A stretch of 9,955 nt of DNA from Xanthobacteraceae bacterium (GTDB lineage: Bacteria > Pseudomonadota > Alphaproteobacteria > Rhizobiales > Xanthobacteraceae), in contig JASHRR010000700.1 of the NCBI GenBank assembly GCA_030037185.1, forward strand, positions 1 through 9,955, written 5' to 3'. Both the position numbers and the translations under genes were made by a program. Below the pieces are notes generated by a model. The model saw only the letters and a list, made by a program, of their open reading frames with translations, had not been told where the DNA came from and searched no databases. Of the stretch, positions 1-9,152 are shown one piece after another. Within the stretch, counting starts at the first letter, position 1. Each line of letters opens with the position of its first letter.

Positions 1-744
1 GCCGAGCGCCTTCGACAGCGTTCCCATCTGCAGCGGCACCCCGGGCACGCGGCCGTCCGCCCCGGGCGCCGCCGCGAAGGTCGAGCCGCGGCCGTTGCCG
101 ACCACGCCGATGCCATGGGCATCGTCGGTCATCAGCCAGGCATCGAAGCGATCTGCAAGCGCAGCGAGCGCGCCGACCGGCGCGAGGTTGCCGTCCATGG
201 AGAACACGCCGTCGGTTGCGATCAACGCGCGTCCATGGCTTTGGCGGTGCTGATCGAGCAGCCTCTCGACGTGCGCCAGGTCGCAATGGCGATAGGCGAT
301 CACATTGGCGCGCGCAAGCCGCGCCCCTGCCCACAGGCAGGCATGCGAAAGCTCGTCCAGGAGCACGAGGTCGCGTGGACCGACCAGCGCCGGGATAATG
401 CCGATATTAGCGAGATAGCCTGAGCCGAATACGCAGGCAGCCTCGGCTTGCTTGAAGCGGGCGAGCCGCGTTTCGAGCGCCGCGAACAGGGGATGGTTCC
501 CGGTGACGAGGCGGGAGGCGCCGCTGCCCACCCCGTACTGCTTGAGCGCGGCAATCGCCTGCCTCTTGATGCTTGGGTGCTGCGACAGGTTGAGATAGTC
601 GTTGCAGGAGAATGAAAGCAGGCGGCGGCCGTTGCGCAGAGCCCAGATTCCGTCCAGGCGGGTCGTATCGACCAGGCTCCGCAACAGCTCCTCGCTCTCA
701 AGGCCGGCGAGCTTGGCGGCAGCGAAATCGTCCAGCGAGCGCAT
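1..744 (-). CDS. bioF: 8-amino-7-oxononanoate synthase BioF (N-terminal part, cut by window edge)
   Basis: This is a PLP-dependent enzyme of the alpha-oxoamine synthase family. It condenses pimeloyl-thioester with L-alanine to 8-amino-7-oxononanoate, the first ring-building step of cytoplasmic biotin synthesis. 248 codons are visible, reading leftwards from an ATG at 744. Recognisable segments are the N-terminal LLSFSCNDYLNLS (about 42-54), GVGSGASRLVTGNHPLF (71-87), FGSGYLANIG (106-115), the PLP-contacting DDAHGIG (207-213) and GTLSKALG (241-248), whose K245 is the expected PLP Schiff-base lysine. The family is usually about 380-400 residues, so roughly the last third lies outside the window. 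The start is supported by a GAGGAGG Shine-Dalgarno match at 756-762, 11 bases upstream. bioA is divergent about 1 kb away, separated by transposon debris. Family assignment is firm from the motifs; a close paralogue such as 2-amino-3-ketobutyrate CoA ligase is unlikely given bioA nearby. Confidence 0.93.
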   Translation of the reverse strand, partial: MRSLDDFAAAKLAGLESEELLRSLVDTTRLDGIWALRNGRRLLSFSCNDYLNLSQHPSIKRQAIAALKQYGVGSGASRLVTGNHPLFAALETRLARFKQAEAACVFGSGYLANIGIIPALVGPRDLVLLDELSHACLWAGARLARANVIAYRHCDLAHVERLLDQHRQSHGRALIATDGVFSMDGNLAPVGALAALADRFDAWLMTDDAHGIGVVGNGRGSTFAAAPGADGRVPGVPLQMGTLSKALG

Positions 745-755
745 GTGTTGAGTGG

Positions 756-762
756 CCTCCTC
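756..762 (-). promoter_or_regulatory. Ribosome binding site of bioF
   Basis: On the minus strand this reads GAGGAGG, 11 bases before the ATG at 744. The match to the 16S rRNA anti-SD is strong and fixes the bioF start, because no competing in-frame start has comparable support. Confidence 0.6.
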
Positions 763-869
763 GTCGCGCCAACAATGAGCATATCCGCCGCCGAATGGAA
801 GCGCCGCAGCGTCCCGATGGCGAAGTCCGCAGCATTCCGGCACCCGGTTCGTGAACTTCGGAATCCAAG

Positions 870-1200
870 GACCTCGCGGAGGCAGTCATGTTCTTGATCG
901 ACAGGTCCTCGGTAACAATCAGCCGATCTTGGCAAGCAATCTCGCCGTCGTCTGACGGATGTGGTTGGTGCGCCGGTTGGCAACCTTGCGAGTGCCGGGC
1001 GAGCGGCTTTCTTTGCCTCTTTGGGTTCGAGCGCTTGCCACACAACGCCTTGGCAATTCACGCCGCTCGGCCGTGATGGCATCAGCCTCGGCATGATCCA
1101 GCGGTTGCCACACTCCCGATCCGGTTCCTCGATGAGGAGGGACACAAACCATCCATCCGCCTTTTCGCATGATAACGCCGCTGATGATTTTACCCGGCAT
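870..1200 (-). pseudogene. Decayed TnpB (IS200/IS605-type transposon RNA-guided nuclease) fragment
   Basis: Pieces of a TnpB-like protein can be read on the minus strand, but in three different frames, so the gene is broken. From upstream to downstream: GKIISGVI at about 1194-1171; EKADGWFVSLLIEEPDRE at 1166-1113 (like the TnpB segment before the first RuvC motif); RKVANRRTNHIRQTTARL at about 990-937 (like the basic helical RVANxRxxxxHQxT segment); and RLIVTEDLSIKNMTASAR at 925-872 (like the RuvC-II block around the catalytic Glu in VxEDLxxxNM). The first RuvC Asp region is degraded, perhaps surviving as LDHAEADAIT. The third RuvC motif and the C-terminal zinc finger are missing, since similarity stops near 870 where bioF upstream sequence begins. 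At least two frameshifts are needed. TnpB proteins are about 350-450 residues, so this is a remnant of a third or less. No TnpA partner is seen. The family call rests on recalled motifs. Confidence 0.68.
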
Positions 1201-1442
1201 TCTCGGCCTCCCCGCGAAAGATCGAGGTTTTGAGGCAGGCCGATCAACCCATGTGATCAGCCTCCCCGTTGAGTTCGAGGAGACCTCCACCCCACCCCGG
1301 CATCGCGCCTCTGCGATCTCCTTGACGCGGTTCAGCATCTGCGCGTCTGTGCACTTCCGCCGATGCCTGGTACCCAACGGCAAGCTGCACCGGTCTGGGA
1401 TCGGCACGATGTCTGCTCCGTGTTCGTGAACAACCTCAAGAC

Positions 1443-1457
1443 CACAAGTTCGCACCT
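1443..1457 (+). repeat. Degenerate direct repeat, copy 1
   Basis: The sequence CACAAGTTCGCACCT recurs as CACAAGTCCGCATCT at 1663-1677, with 13 of 15 bases identical and the same orientation. Each copy overlaps an inverted repeat (1452-1466 and 1665-1685). This could be a duplicated regulatory site or debris from a mobile element end; function is unknown. Confidence 0.4.
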
Positions 1458-1466
1458 GTCAGGTGC
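1452..1466. promoter_or_regulatory. Perfect 15-bp hyphenated palindrome, possible operator
   Basis: GCACCTGTCAGGTGC is a 7-bp inverted repeat around a single central T. It lies about 270 bases before bioA, in DNA with no gene. Short spaced palindromes of this kind are typical binding sites for dimeric regulators, but they also occur at transposon ends. I do not recognise the motif. Confidence 0.35.
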
Positions 1467-1606
1467 AGGAGTTCGCTGGCAGGCTGAACAGGTTTTCTGG
1501 TCCCGGTCCTGTTGCATGATCTCACGCGGGGGCGCCGTTGTCGGTCCTCATACAGGACATCGAACAGCAGAAGAATCCTGATTAACAGCCGCGCCCCTTC
1601 ACCACC

Positions 1607-1628
1607 AGCCAAGCCTTCGGCTCTGGCT
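1607..1628. other. Imperfect hairpin upstream of bioA
   Basis: AGCCA (1607-1611) pairs with TGGCT (1624-1628), and an inner AGC/GCT stem closes a 5-base loop with one bulged base. No T-run follows on either strand, so it does not look like a terminator. Possibly incidental. Confidence 0.2.
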
Positions 1629-1662
1629 GGAGCACTGGGGCACAAATAGGGTAGTTTTGGCT

Positions 1663-1677
1663 CACAAGTCCGCATCT
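1663..1677 (+). repeat. Degenerate direct repeat, copy 2
   Basis: CACAAGTCCGCATCT matches copy 1 at 1443-1457 in 13 of 15 bases. This copy contains the left arm of the hairpin at 1665-1685. Confidence 0.4.
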
Positions 1678-1685
1678 CGGACTTG
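1665..1685. promoter_or_regulatory. Perfect 8-bp inverted repeat 50 bases before bioA
   Basis: CAAGTCCG (1665-1672) and CGGACTTG (1678-1685) are exact inverted repeats around a 5-base spacer CATCT. They end 49 bases before the bioA start, so the site falls in the expected promoter or 5' leader. It could be an operator, a leader hairpin, or a leftover terminal hairpin of an IS200/IS605-type element. No T-run follows, which argues against a terminator. Confidence 0.4.
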
Positions 1686-1734
1686 AAGTGGAGCATGATG
1701 GGGATTTCTCAACCGCCCCACAAGCGGCAAGGCG

Positions 1735-3003
1735 ATGAGCGAAAGCACCCCCGACTGGTATGCCGCCGGGCTGCCCCATATCTGGCTGCCCTATGCGCAG
1801 ATGCGCACAGCGCGGCCGCCGCTCCCGGTCATGCGCACGCACGGCTGTCGGCTCGTGCTGAGCGATGGACGCGAGCTCATCGACGGAATCGCCTCCTGGT
1901 GGACGGCCTGCCACGGCTACAATCATCCCCATATCGGCGCCGCGGTTGAGCGCCAGCTTGCCATCATGCCACATGTGATGTTCGGCGGCCTCGCTCACGA
2001 GGGCGCGTTGACGCTGGCGCGGCGGCTCACTTCGCTGCTGCCTGGCGATCTCGATCGCGTGTTCTTTTGCGAATCCGGCTCGGTGGCGGTCGAGATCACG
2101 ATGAAGATGGCGATCCAGTTCTGGCTCAACCGGGGTATCGCCGGGCGCACGCGATTTGTCGCGTTCAAGGGCGGCTATCATGGCGACACCACGGGCGCCA
2201 TGGCGGTGGGCGATCCCGAGTCCGGCATGCATGCGGTGTTTGCCGGCTTGCTGCCGCAGCACTTCATCGTCGATCTGCCGCGCGATGAGGAGAGCTCCGC
2301 TGCGCTCCTGAACCTGCTCGATCGCCATGCCGGTGAGATCGCCGGCATTCTGGTCGAGCCGCTGGTGCAGGGCGCCGGCGGGATGCGCTTTCACGATGCC
2401 GCGGTGCTGCGGACTCTGCGGGCGGCCGCCGACCGCTACGACCTGCTCCTCATCTTCGATGAGATCTTCACCGGCTTCGGCCGCACCGGCAGCCTGTTCG
2501 CCTGTTCAGCGGCAGGCGTTACTCCGGACATCATCACGCTTTCGAAGGCATTGACCGGCGGAACCCTGCCGCTCGCCGCGGCGGTGGCGAGCAGCAAGGT
2601 GTTCGACGCCTTCTGGTCGGAAGATCAAAATCGCGCCTTGATGCATGGGCCCACCTACATGGCCAATGCGCTGGCCTGCGCCGCCGCCAACGCCTCGCTC
2701 GATTTGTTTGAGCAGCAGCCGCGGTTGCGGCAGGTTGCCGATATCGCGATAGCTCTGGAGCAGGGGCTTGCGCCCTGCCGCGGCCTCGCCGGTGTACGCG
2801 ACGCGCGCGTGAAAGGTGCAATCGGCGTGGTCGAGCTCAACCGCGTCGCCGACATCGAGGCCCTGCGCGCGCGGTTTGTGGCCGAAGGCGTGTTCATCCG
2901 CCCGTTCGGCTCGACCGTCTATCTCACCCCGGCGTTCACGATCTCGCCCGACGAGCTCGCCGCATTGACGGGCGCAGTGGTCAAGGTGGTAGGCGAGCTT
3001 TGA
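1735..3003 (+). CDS. bioA: Adenosylmethionine--8-amino-7-oxononanoate aminotransferase (DAPA synthase) BioA
   Basis: This cytoplasmic class III PLP aminotransferase converts 8-amino-7-oxononanoate to 7,8-diaminononanoate, in the E. coli-type enzyme with S-adenosylmethionine as amino donor. It follows BioF in biotin synthesis. The 422-residue length is normal. The sequence tracks E. coli BioA closely: LPYAQM (18-23), SWWTACHGYNHP (54-65), ESGSVAVE (113-120) for cofactor phosphate binding, GGYHGDT (146-152), EPLVQGAGGM (208-217), DEIFTGFGRTG (242-252), TLSKALTGG (268-276) with K271 as Schiff-base lysine, MHGPTYMANALACAAANASL (303-322), and FIRPFG (387-392) with R389 placed to bind substrate carboxylate. 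Y20, W55, W56 and Y148 match the E. coli substrate pocket. The ATG at 1735 has only a weak AAGG-type SD, but the protein begins where relatives begin. It converges on atpC; bioD is not seen next to it. Confidence 0.96.
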   Translation: MSESTPDWYAAGLPHIWLPYAQMRTARPPLPVMRTHGCRLVLSDGRELIDGIASWWTACHGYNHPHIGAAVERQLAIMPHVMFGGLAHEGALTLARRLTSLLPGDLDRVFFCESGSVAVEITMKMAIQFWLNRGIAGRTRFVAFKGGYHGDTTGAMAVGDPESGMHAVFAGLLPQHFIVDLPRDEESSAALLNLLDRHAGEIAGILVEPLVQGAGGMRFHDAAVLRTLRAAADRYDLLLIFDEIFTGFGRTGSLFACSAAGVTPDIITLSKALTGGTLPLAAAVASSKVFDAFWSEDQNRALMHGPTYMANALACAAANASLDLFEQQPRLRQVADIAIALEQGLAPCRGLAGVRDARVKGAIGVVELNRVADIEALRARFVAEGVFIRPFGSTVYLTPAFTISPDELAALTGAVVKVVGEL

Positions 3004-3064
3004 TCGCTGTCGGCAAACAAGGATCTCACCGCCCGGGGCAATAACATCGCCGAGCGATCGCGCC

Positions 3065-3079
3065 TTTGGCCACGCCAAA
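3065..3079. terminator. Small hairpin between the converging bioA and atpC ends
   Basis: TTTGGC (3065-3070) and GCCAAA (3074-3079) form a perfect 6-bp stem with a 3-base loop, midway in the 124-base gap between the bioA and atpC stop codons. It has no proper T-run on either strand, so a terminator role is only suggested by position. Confidence 0.25.
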
Positions 3080-3127
3080 AGCGAGCGCAATTGATCGAAA
3101 TCGGCTCTCGCTCCAAGGCGCCCGCCG

Positions 3128-3526
3128 TCAATGCCCGAGCACGGACTTGAGCGTCCGCAGCTGTTCCAAACGGGCCCGCGCCTTGTCGCGGCTCATATCG
3201 TTATCAGCATCCGCAACGTCCTCCTCGCAATCTTTGATGGCCTGGGCGATCATGGCGGCATCGATTTCAGCCACCGGCACCGCCTGCTCGGCCAGCACGG
3301 TCAGCCCTGTCGGGCCTATTTCGGCCAAACCGCCGCGCACCACGATTCGTCGCGGTTCGCCGTCGCCATGGATGGTTAGAAGTCCGGGTTTGAGCGTTGC
3401 AATATACGGTGCATGGCCGGCCATAACACCGAATTCGCCTTCTTCACCCGGAACGTCGACTTGGCTGACCTCGCCCGCGTATAGCAGGCGCTCCGGCGAC
3501 ACCAGCTCGAAATGAAATGTGGCCAT
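3128..3526 (-). CDS. atpC: F1F0 ATP synthase subunit epsilon
   Basis: Epsilon is part of the central stalk of F1. It binds gamma, links the rotor to the F0 c-ring, and its C-terminal helices can restrain ATP hydrolysis. The 132 residues match the family: an N-terminal beta-sandwich starting MATFHFELVSPERLLY and carrying the hallmark PGEEGEFGVMAGHAP (26-40), then a C-terminal helical hairpin from about residue 86 rich in Ala, Asp and Arg. The ATG at 3526 is 11 bases after the atpD stop. An AGGTG SD-like sequence overlaps that stop codon (TATAGGTG), implying coupled translation. It is the last gene of the F1 operon and converges on bioA. Confidence 0.96.
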   Translation of the reverse strand: MATFHFELVSPERLLYAGEVSQVDVPGEEGEFGVMAGHAPYIATLKPGLLTIHGDGEPRRIVVRGGLAEIGPTGLTVLAEQAVPVAEIDAAMIAQAIKDCEEDVADADNDMSRDKARARLEQLRTLKSVLGH

Positions 3527-3537
3527 CGCGGCTACAC

Positions 3538-4995
<1,458 letters not shown>

Positions 4996-5870
4996 CTACA
5001 CCGCCTCGGCACCGGAGATGATCTCGATCAGCTCCTTGGTAATCATCGCCTGCCGCGTTCGGTTAATCATTAAGGTCTGCCTGCGGATCATGTCGCCCGC
5101 ATTACGGGTGGCGTTGTCCATCGCGGTCATCTGGGCACCGTAGAACGAGGCTGTGTTCTCCAGCAGGGCGCGGAAAATCTGCACCGAAATGTTGCGGGGT
5201 AGAAGCTCTGCGAGGATATCCTCCTCGTCCGGCTCGTACTCGTAAACGGCGCCGCCGTTGCCACCCGAACTGGCCGGGATGACGGCCGGAATGAGCTGGT
5301 GCGCAGTCGGGATTTGCGCAATCACCGATTTGAAGCGGGAAAAAAACAAGGTGCAGACGTCGAACTGGCCGGCGTCGAACAGGGCGATGATTTTGTGGCC
5401 GATGCCGCTGGCGTTCTCGAATTTGATCTGGCGTACGGCACGCAGATCGACCGTCTCGATGATGCGATCCTCGTATTGGCGCTTGAGCTGATCGAACCCC
5501 TTGCGGCCAACGCAGACGAATTTGACGTGTTTGCCTGCAGCCAACAGCGAGTTGGCGCGCTCCCGCGCGAGGCGAACGATCGCCGAGTTGAAAGGGCCGC
5601 ACAGCCCGCGTTCGCCCGTGCAGACGAGCAGAAGATGGCTCTGGTCGGATCCGGTGCCGGCGAGGAGACGCGGCGCTCCCGGATTGTTCTCGACCGATGC
5701 CGCGATATTGGCAAGCACCCGTTCCATGCGCTCCGCATAAGGTCGCGCTGCTTCAGCAGCTGCGGTGGCACGGCGGAGCTTCGACGCCGCCACCATCTGC
5801 ATGGCCTTGGTGATCTTCTGGGTCGCCCTGGTGGCATCCCGGCGCAGCCGCATGTCCTTAAGGTTGGGCA

Positions 5871-5871
<1 letters not shown>
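4996..5871 (-). CDS. atpG: F1F0 ATP synthase subunit gamma
   Basis: Gamma is the rotating central shaft of F1. Its N- and C-terminal helices form a coiled coil inside the alpha3beta3 hexamer. The 291 residues fit the family. The N-terminal helix contains [20 protein letters not shown] (16-35), the central Rossmann-like domain has the ERGLCG motif (87-92), and the C-terminal helix contains [13 protein letters not shown] (250-262) and ends [15 protein letters not shown]. Two local oddities are a Pro after LCG (LCGPFNS, where Gly is common) and a Gly/acid-rich stretch [18 protein letters not shown] (201-218). The ATG overlaps the atpA stop in TGATG and has no recognisable SD, so it probably depends on translational coupling to atpA. 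Confidence 0.97.
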
Positions 5872-7957
<2,086 letters not shown>

Positions 7958-8192
7958 GGGCTCACCGGAAGCGTTGCAGTTATTTCCGCAGGCGAAGCGC
8001 CCCCAAGTTGAGGCGCAAGCCCTTGAAAATGTGTGAGGACTTGGATTTTCGGGAACGCCGGGGTCAGCGTAGCCCGGTTAAATCGCGGGTTTGCTAACAC
8101 AGCGGGAATTGCCGCGCAATACGGCCATCGAGGGCGGCTCGCCCGCAAGCACTGCGTCACCATCGAGGGCAGGAGGCCGACATCAGCTCGTC

Positions 8193-8214
8193 GCGACCTC
8201 GCGAAGGAGGTCGC
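8193..8214. other. Perfect 8-bp hairpin in the atp/molybdenum-carrier intergenic region
   Basis: GCGACCTC (8193-8200) and GAGGTCGC (8207-8214) are exact inverted repeats around a 6-base loop GCGAAG. No T-run follows on either strand. It lies about 235 bases upstream of atpH, possibly in a long atp leader or at the end of an unrecognised transcript. Confidence 0.35.
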
Positions 8215-8405
8215 CCCCCGGTCCGCAAAGCCGCCAACAGAGCCCGCGAGCGTGGGGATGGCCGCTGGCCGGCGCCTCCGTGGTCGATCCTGAGCAGAAG
8301 CTCGAATTTTACATGTGCGCGACGACAGCGTCTTCGCCCTGCCATGGTCGGCGGCCACTGCCGGCGCGACGAGGACCGACAGGCGGTTGCACCGAAAACC
8401 TCGAG

Positions 8406-8434
8406 GATGACCATGCCGTAGCCCAGTACTATAT
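8406..8434 (+). promoter_or_regulatory. Candidate sigma-70 promoter upstream of the molybdenum carrier gene
   Basis: GATGAC (8406-8411) is separated by 17 bases from CTATAT (8429-8434). CTATAT is the classic alphaproteobacterial -10 and TGAC matches the core of the CTTGAC -35. The site would give a leader of about 135 bases before the ATG at 8578. The perfect palindrome that starts at the next base makes a regulated promoter plausible. The same DNA offers TATAGT on the minus strand, but with a poor -35. Confidence 0.4.
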
Positions 8435-8449
8435 GGCGGTCCGACCGCC
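8435..8449. promoter_or_regulatory. Perfect 15-bp palindrome at the predicted transcription start, possible operator
   Basis: GGCGGTCCGACCGCC is a 7-bp inverted repeat around one central C. It begins immediately after the CTATAT -10 element, where a bound repressor would block initiation. I do not recognise the motif, and in GC-rich DNA such a palindrome could arise by chance. Confidence 0.4.
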
Positions 8450-8535
8450 GACACGCCGGTTTTGAATCGGAGCTCGGCGAAAGCAAAAATGGGGGACGGC
8501 GCCAGCGGGGGCCGGTCCTTGAATTTTCTTTCCTC

Positions 8536-8558
8536 GATCGCCCGGCGCGGCCGCGATC
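8536..8558. other. Inverted repeat in the leader of the molybdenum carrier gene
   Basis: GATCGC (8536-8541) and GCGATC (8553-8558) are exact inverted repeats, with an inner GGC/GCC stem and a two-base bulge. It ends 19 bases before the start codon and could affect ribosome access. The significance is uncertain. Confidence 0.25.
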
Positions 8559-8577
8559 ATCGTTCGGAATCGGTGCC

Positions 8578-9069
8578 ATGAAGATCATCAGCGGCGGACA
8601 AACCGGCGTAGATCGCGCGGCGCTTGACGTTGCGATTGAGCGGGGCATGCCCTGGGGTGGCTGGTGCCCTAAGGGCGGCTGGGCCGAGGACTTTCCTGAT
8701 CCTCCGGGGCTCCTGAAAAGATATCCGAGGCTCAGGGAAACACCGCGGTCTCAACCCGAGCAGCGGACAAAATGGAACGTGCGCGACAGCGATGCGGTGC
8801 TCATCATCGCCGGTCGCGAGGGCGTTTCGGTCTCACACGGCACGCGGCGCGCCCAGCAATGGGCCAATCACTACGGCAAGCCGCTTTTCATCATCGACGT
8901 GAGCGCGCCCGATGCGGCAGCGCAGGTTGCGCAGTGGCTGCAAGCGCAGTGCAAACGGTTTGGCGCACATGTCAGGCTCGGCGTCGGCGGTCCGCGCGAG
9001 AGCCAAGCGCCCGGCATCTACGCAAGCACGCGGCGGCTGATGGCGAACGTGCTGGACCATCCCGCCTAG
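8578..9069 (+). CDS. Putative molybdenum carrier family protein (SLOG superfamily)
   Basis: This 163-residue cytoplasmic protein matches the family named 'putative molybdenum carrier', after a molybdenum-cofactor carrier protein of known structure; its bacterial members are mostly uncharacterised. Conserved blocks are clear: the N-terminal Rossmann-type loop IISGGQTGVDRAALD (3-17), GGWCPKG (27-33) followed by AED (36-38), RYPRLRETP (48-56), QRTKWNVRDSDAVLII (62-77), and the C-terminal GGPRESQAPGIYAST (137-151). The GGQTGxD and WNVRDSDA motifs resemble nucleotide-binding loops of SLOG/LOG-like proteins, so a nucleotide or cofactor-bound ligand is as likely as molybdenum cofactor itself. The ATG at 8578 starts right at the conserved MKIISGG; the SD is weak (GGAA about 10 bases away). 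It stands alone, divergent from atp and convergent with the next gene; no molybdoenzyme gene is visible. Confidence 0.87.
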   Translation: MKIISGGQTGVDRAALDVAIERGMPWGGWCPKGGWAEDFPDPPGLLKRYPRLRETPRSQPEQRTKWNVRDSDAVLIIAGREGVSVSHGTRRAQQWANHYGKPLFIIDVSAPDAAAQVAQWLQAQCKRFGAHVRLGVGGPRESQAPGIYASTRRLMANVLDHPA

Positions 9070-9099
9070 TCCGCCGCGGCCGGATTGACCGCAGCGGAC
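9069..9099. terminator. Hairpin between convergent genes, possible bidirectional terminator
   Basis: GTCCGC (9069-9074) pairs with GCGGAC (9094-9099) and GCGG (9076-9079) with CCGC (9089-9092), with one C/A mismatch and a 9-base loop. It begins at the last base of the upstream stop codon and sits in the 83-base gap between two convergent genes. It lacks a T-run on either strand, so intrinsic termination is uncertain. Confidence 0.4.
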
Positions 9100-9152
9100 C
9101 GGCAAGGCACGTTTCCCTCCAGCCGCGCGGCAGGTCTCTGGATCGCTCCGTT

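Larger units (their letters stand above)
1201..1734. other. Intergenic DNA upstream of bioA, no intact gene
   Basis: I see no convincing reading frame here. The minus-strand part next to the tnpB relic could be further degraded transposon sequence, but I cannot align it to the TnpB N-terminus. A minus-strand stretch reading LFDVLYEDR at about 1567-1541 looks protein-like but lies in a frame that soon loses any sense, so it may be a remnant of another small gene. The region holds a perfect palindrome at 1452-1466, a strong hairpin at 1665-1685, and a degenerate 15-base repeat touching both. It should also contain the bioA promoter, though no clear -35/-10 pair was found. By eye I found no TTATCTATAA-like BioR box here or upstream of bioF. 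Confidence 0.5.
7958..8577. other. Divergent intergenic region, no convincing gene
   Basis: These 620 bases separate the leftward atp operon from the rightward molybdenum carrier gene. Several open frames exist on both strands, as expected in GC-rich DNA, but none shows a recognisable motif, SD or sensible composition. The left part must hold the atp promoter. On the minus strand a CTTGCG element sits about 60 bases before the atpH start, but I found no good -10 partner. The right part holds a hairpin at 8193-8214 and a promoter-like site with a palindrome at 8406-8449. Confidence 0.5.

Noticed and set aside
300..1247. A long minus-strand open frame of 315 codons spanning bioF and its upstream region
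   Set aside because: Below 744 it overlaps bioF in a different frame and has no family sense there. Only its upstream part (about 1166-1113) carries meaning, as a piece of the broken tnpB.
1332..1517. A minus-strand CSAC-containing peptide that resembles half of a TnpB zinc finger
   Set aside because: It lies upstream of the tnpB body, whereas the zinc finger should be downstream, and the second Cys pair is missing.
745..1734. BioR box (TTATCTATAA type) for biotin control
   Set aside because: Read through by eye on both strands; no site close to the consensus was found.
1582..2394. A 270-codon minus-strand open frame overlapping the start of bioA
   Set aside because: It is antisense to bioA, whose protein is fully convincing; composition (His, Arg, Gln rich) is that of a shadow frame.
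3054..3061. The GCGATCGC palindrome after bioA
   Set aside because: It matches the HIP1 octamer of cyanobacteria, but the single copy in a non-cyanobacterial GC-rich context is most likely chance.
8091..8648. Open frames on both strands in the atp/molybdenum-carrier gap (for example 8091-8465 plus, 8157-8648 minus)
   Set aside because: No SD, motif or hydrophobic pattern, very Arg/Pro-rich composition, and the minus frame runs into the molybdenum carrier gene.
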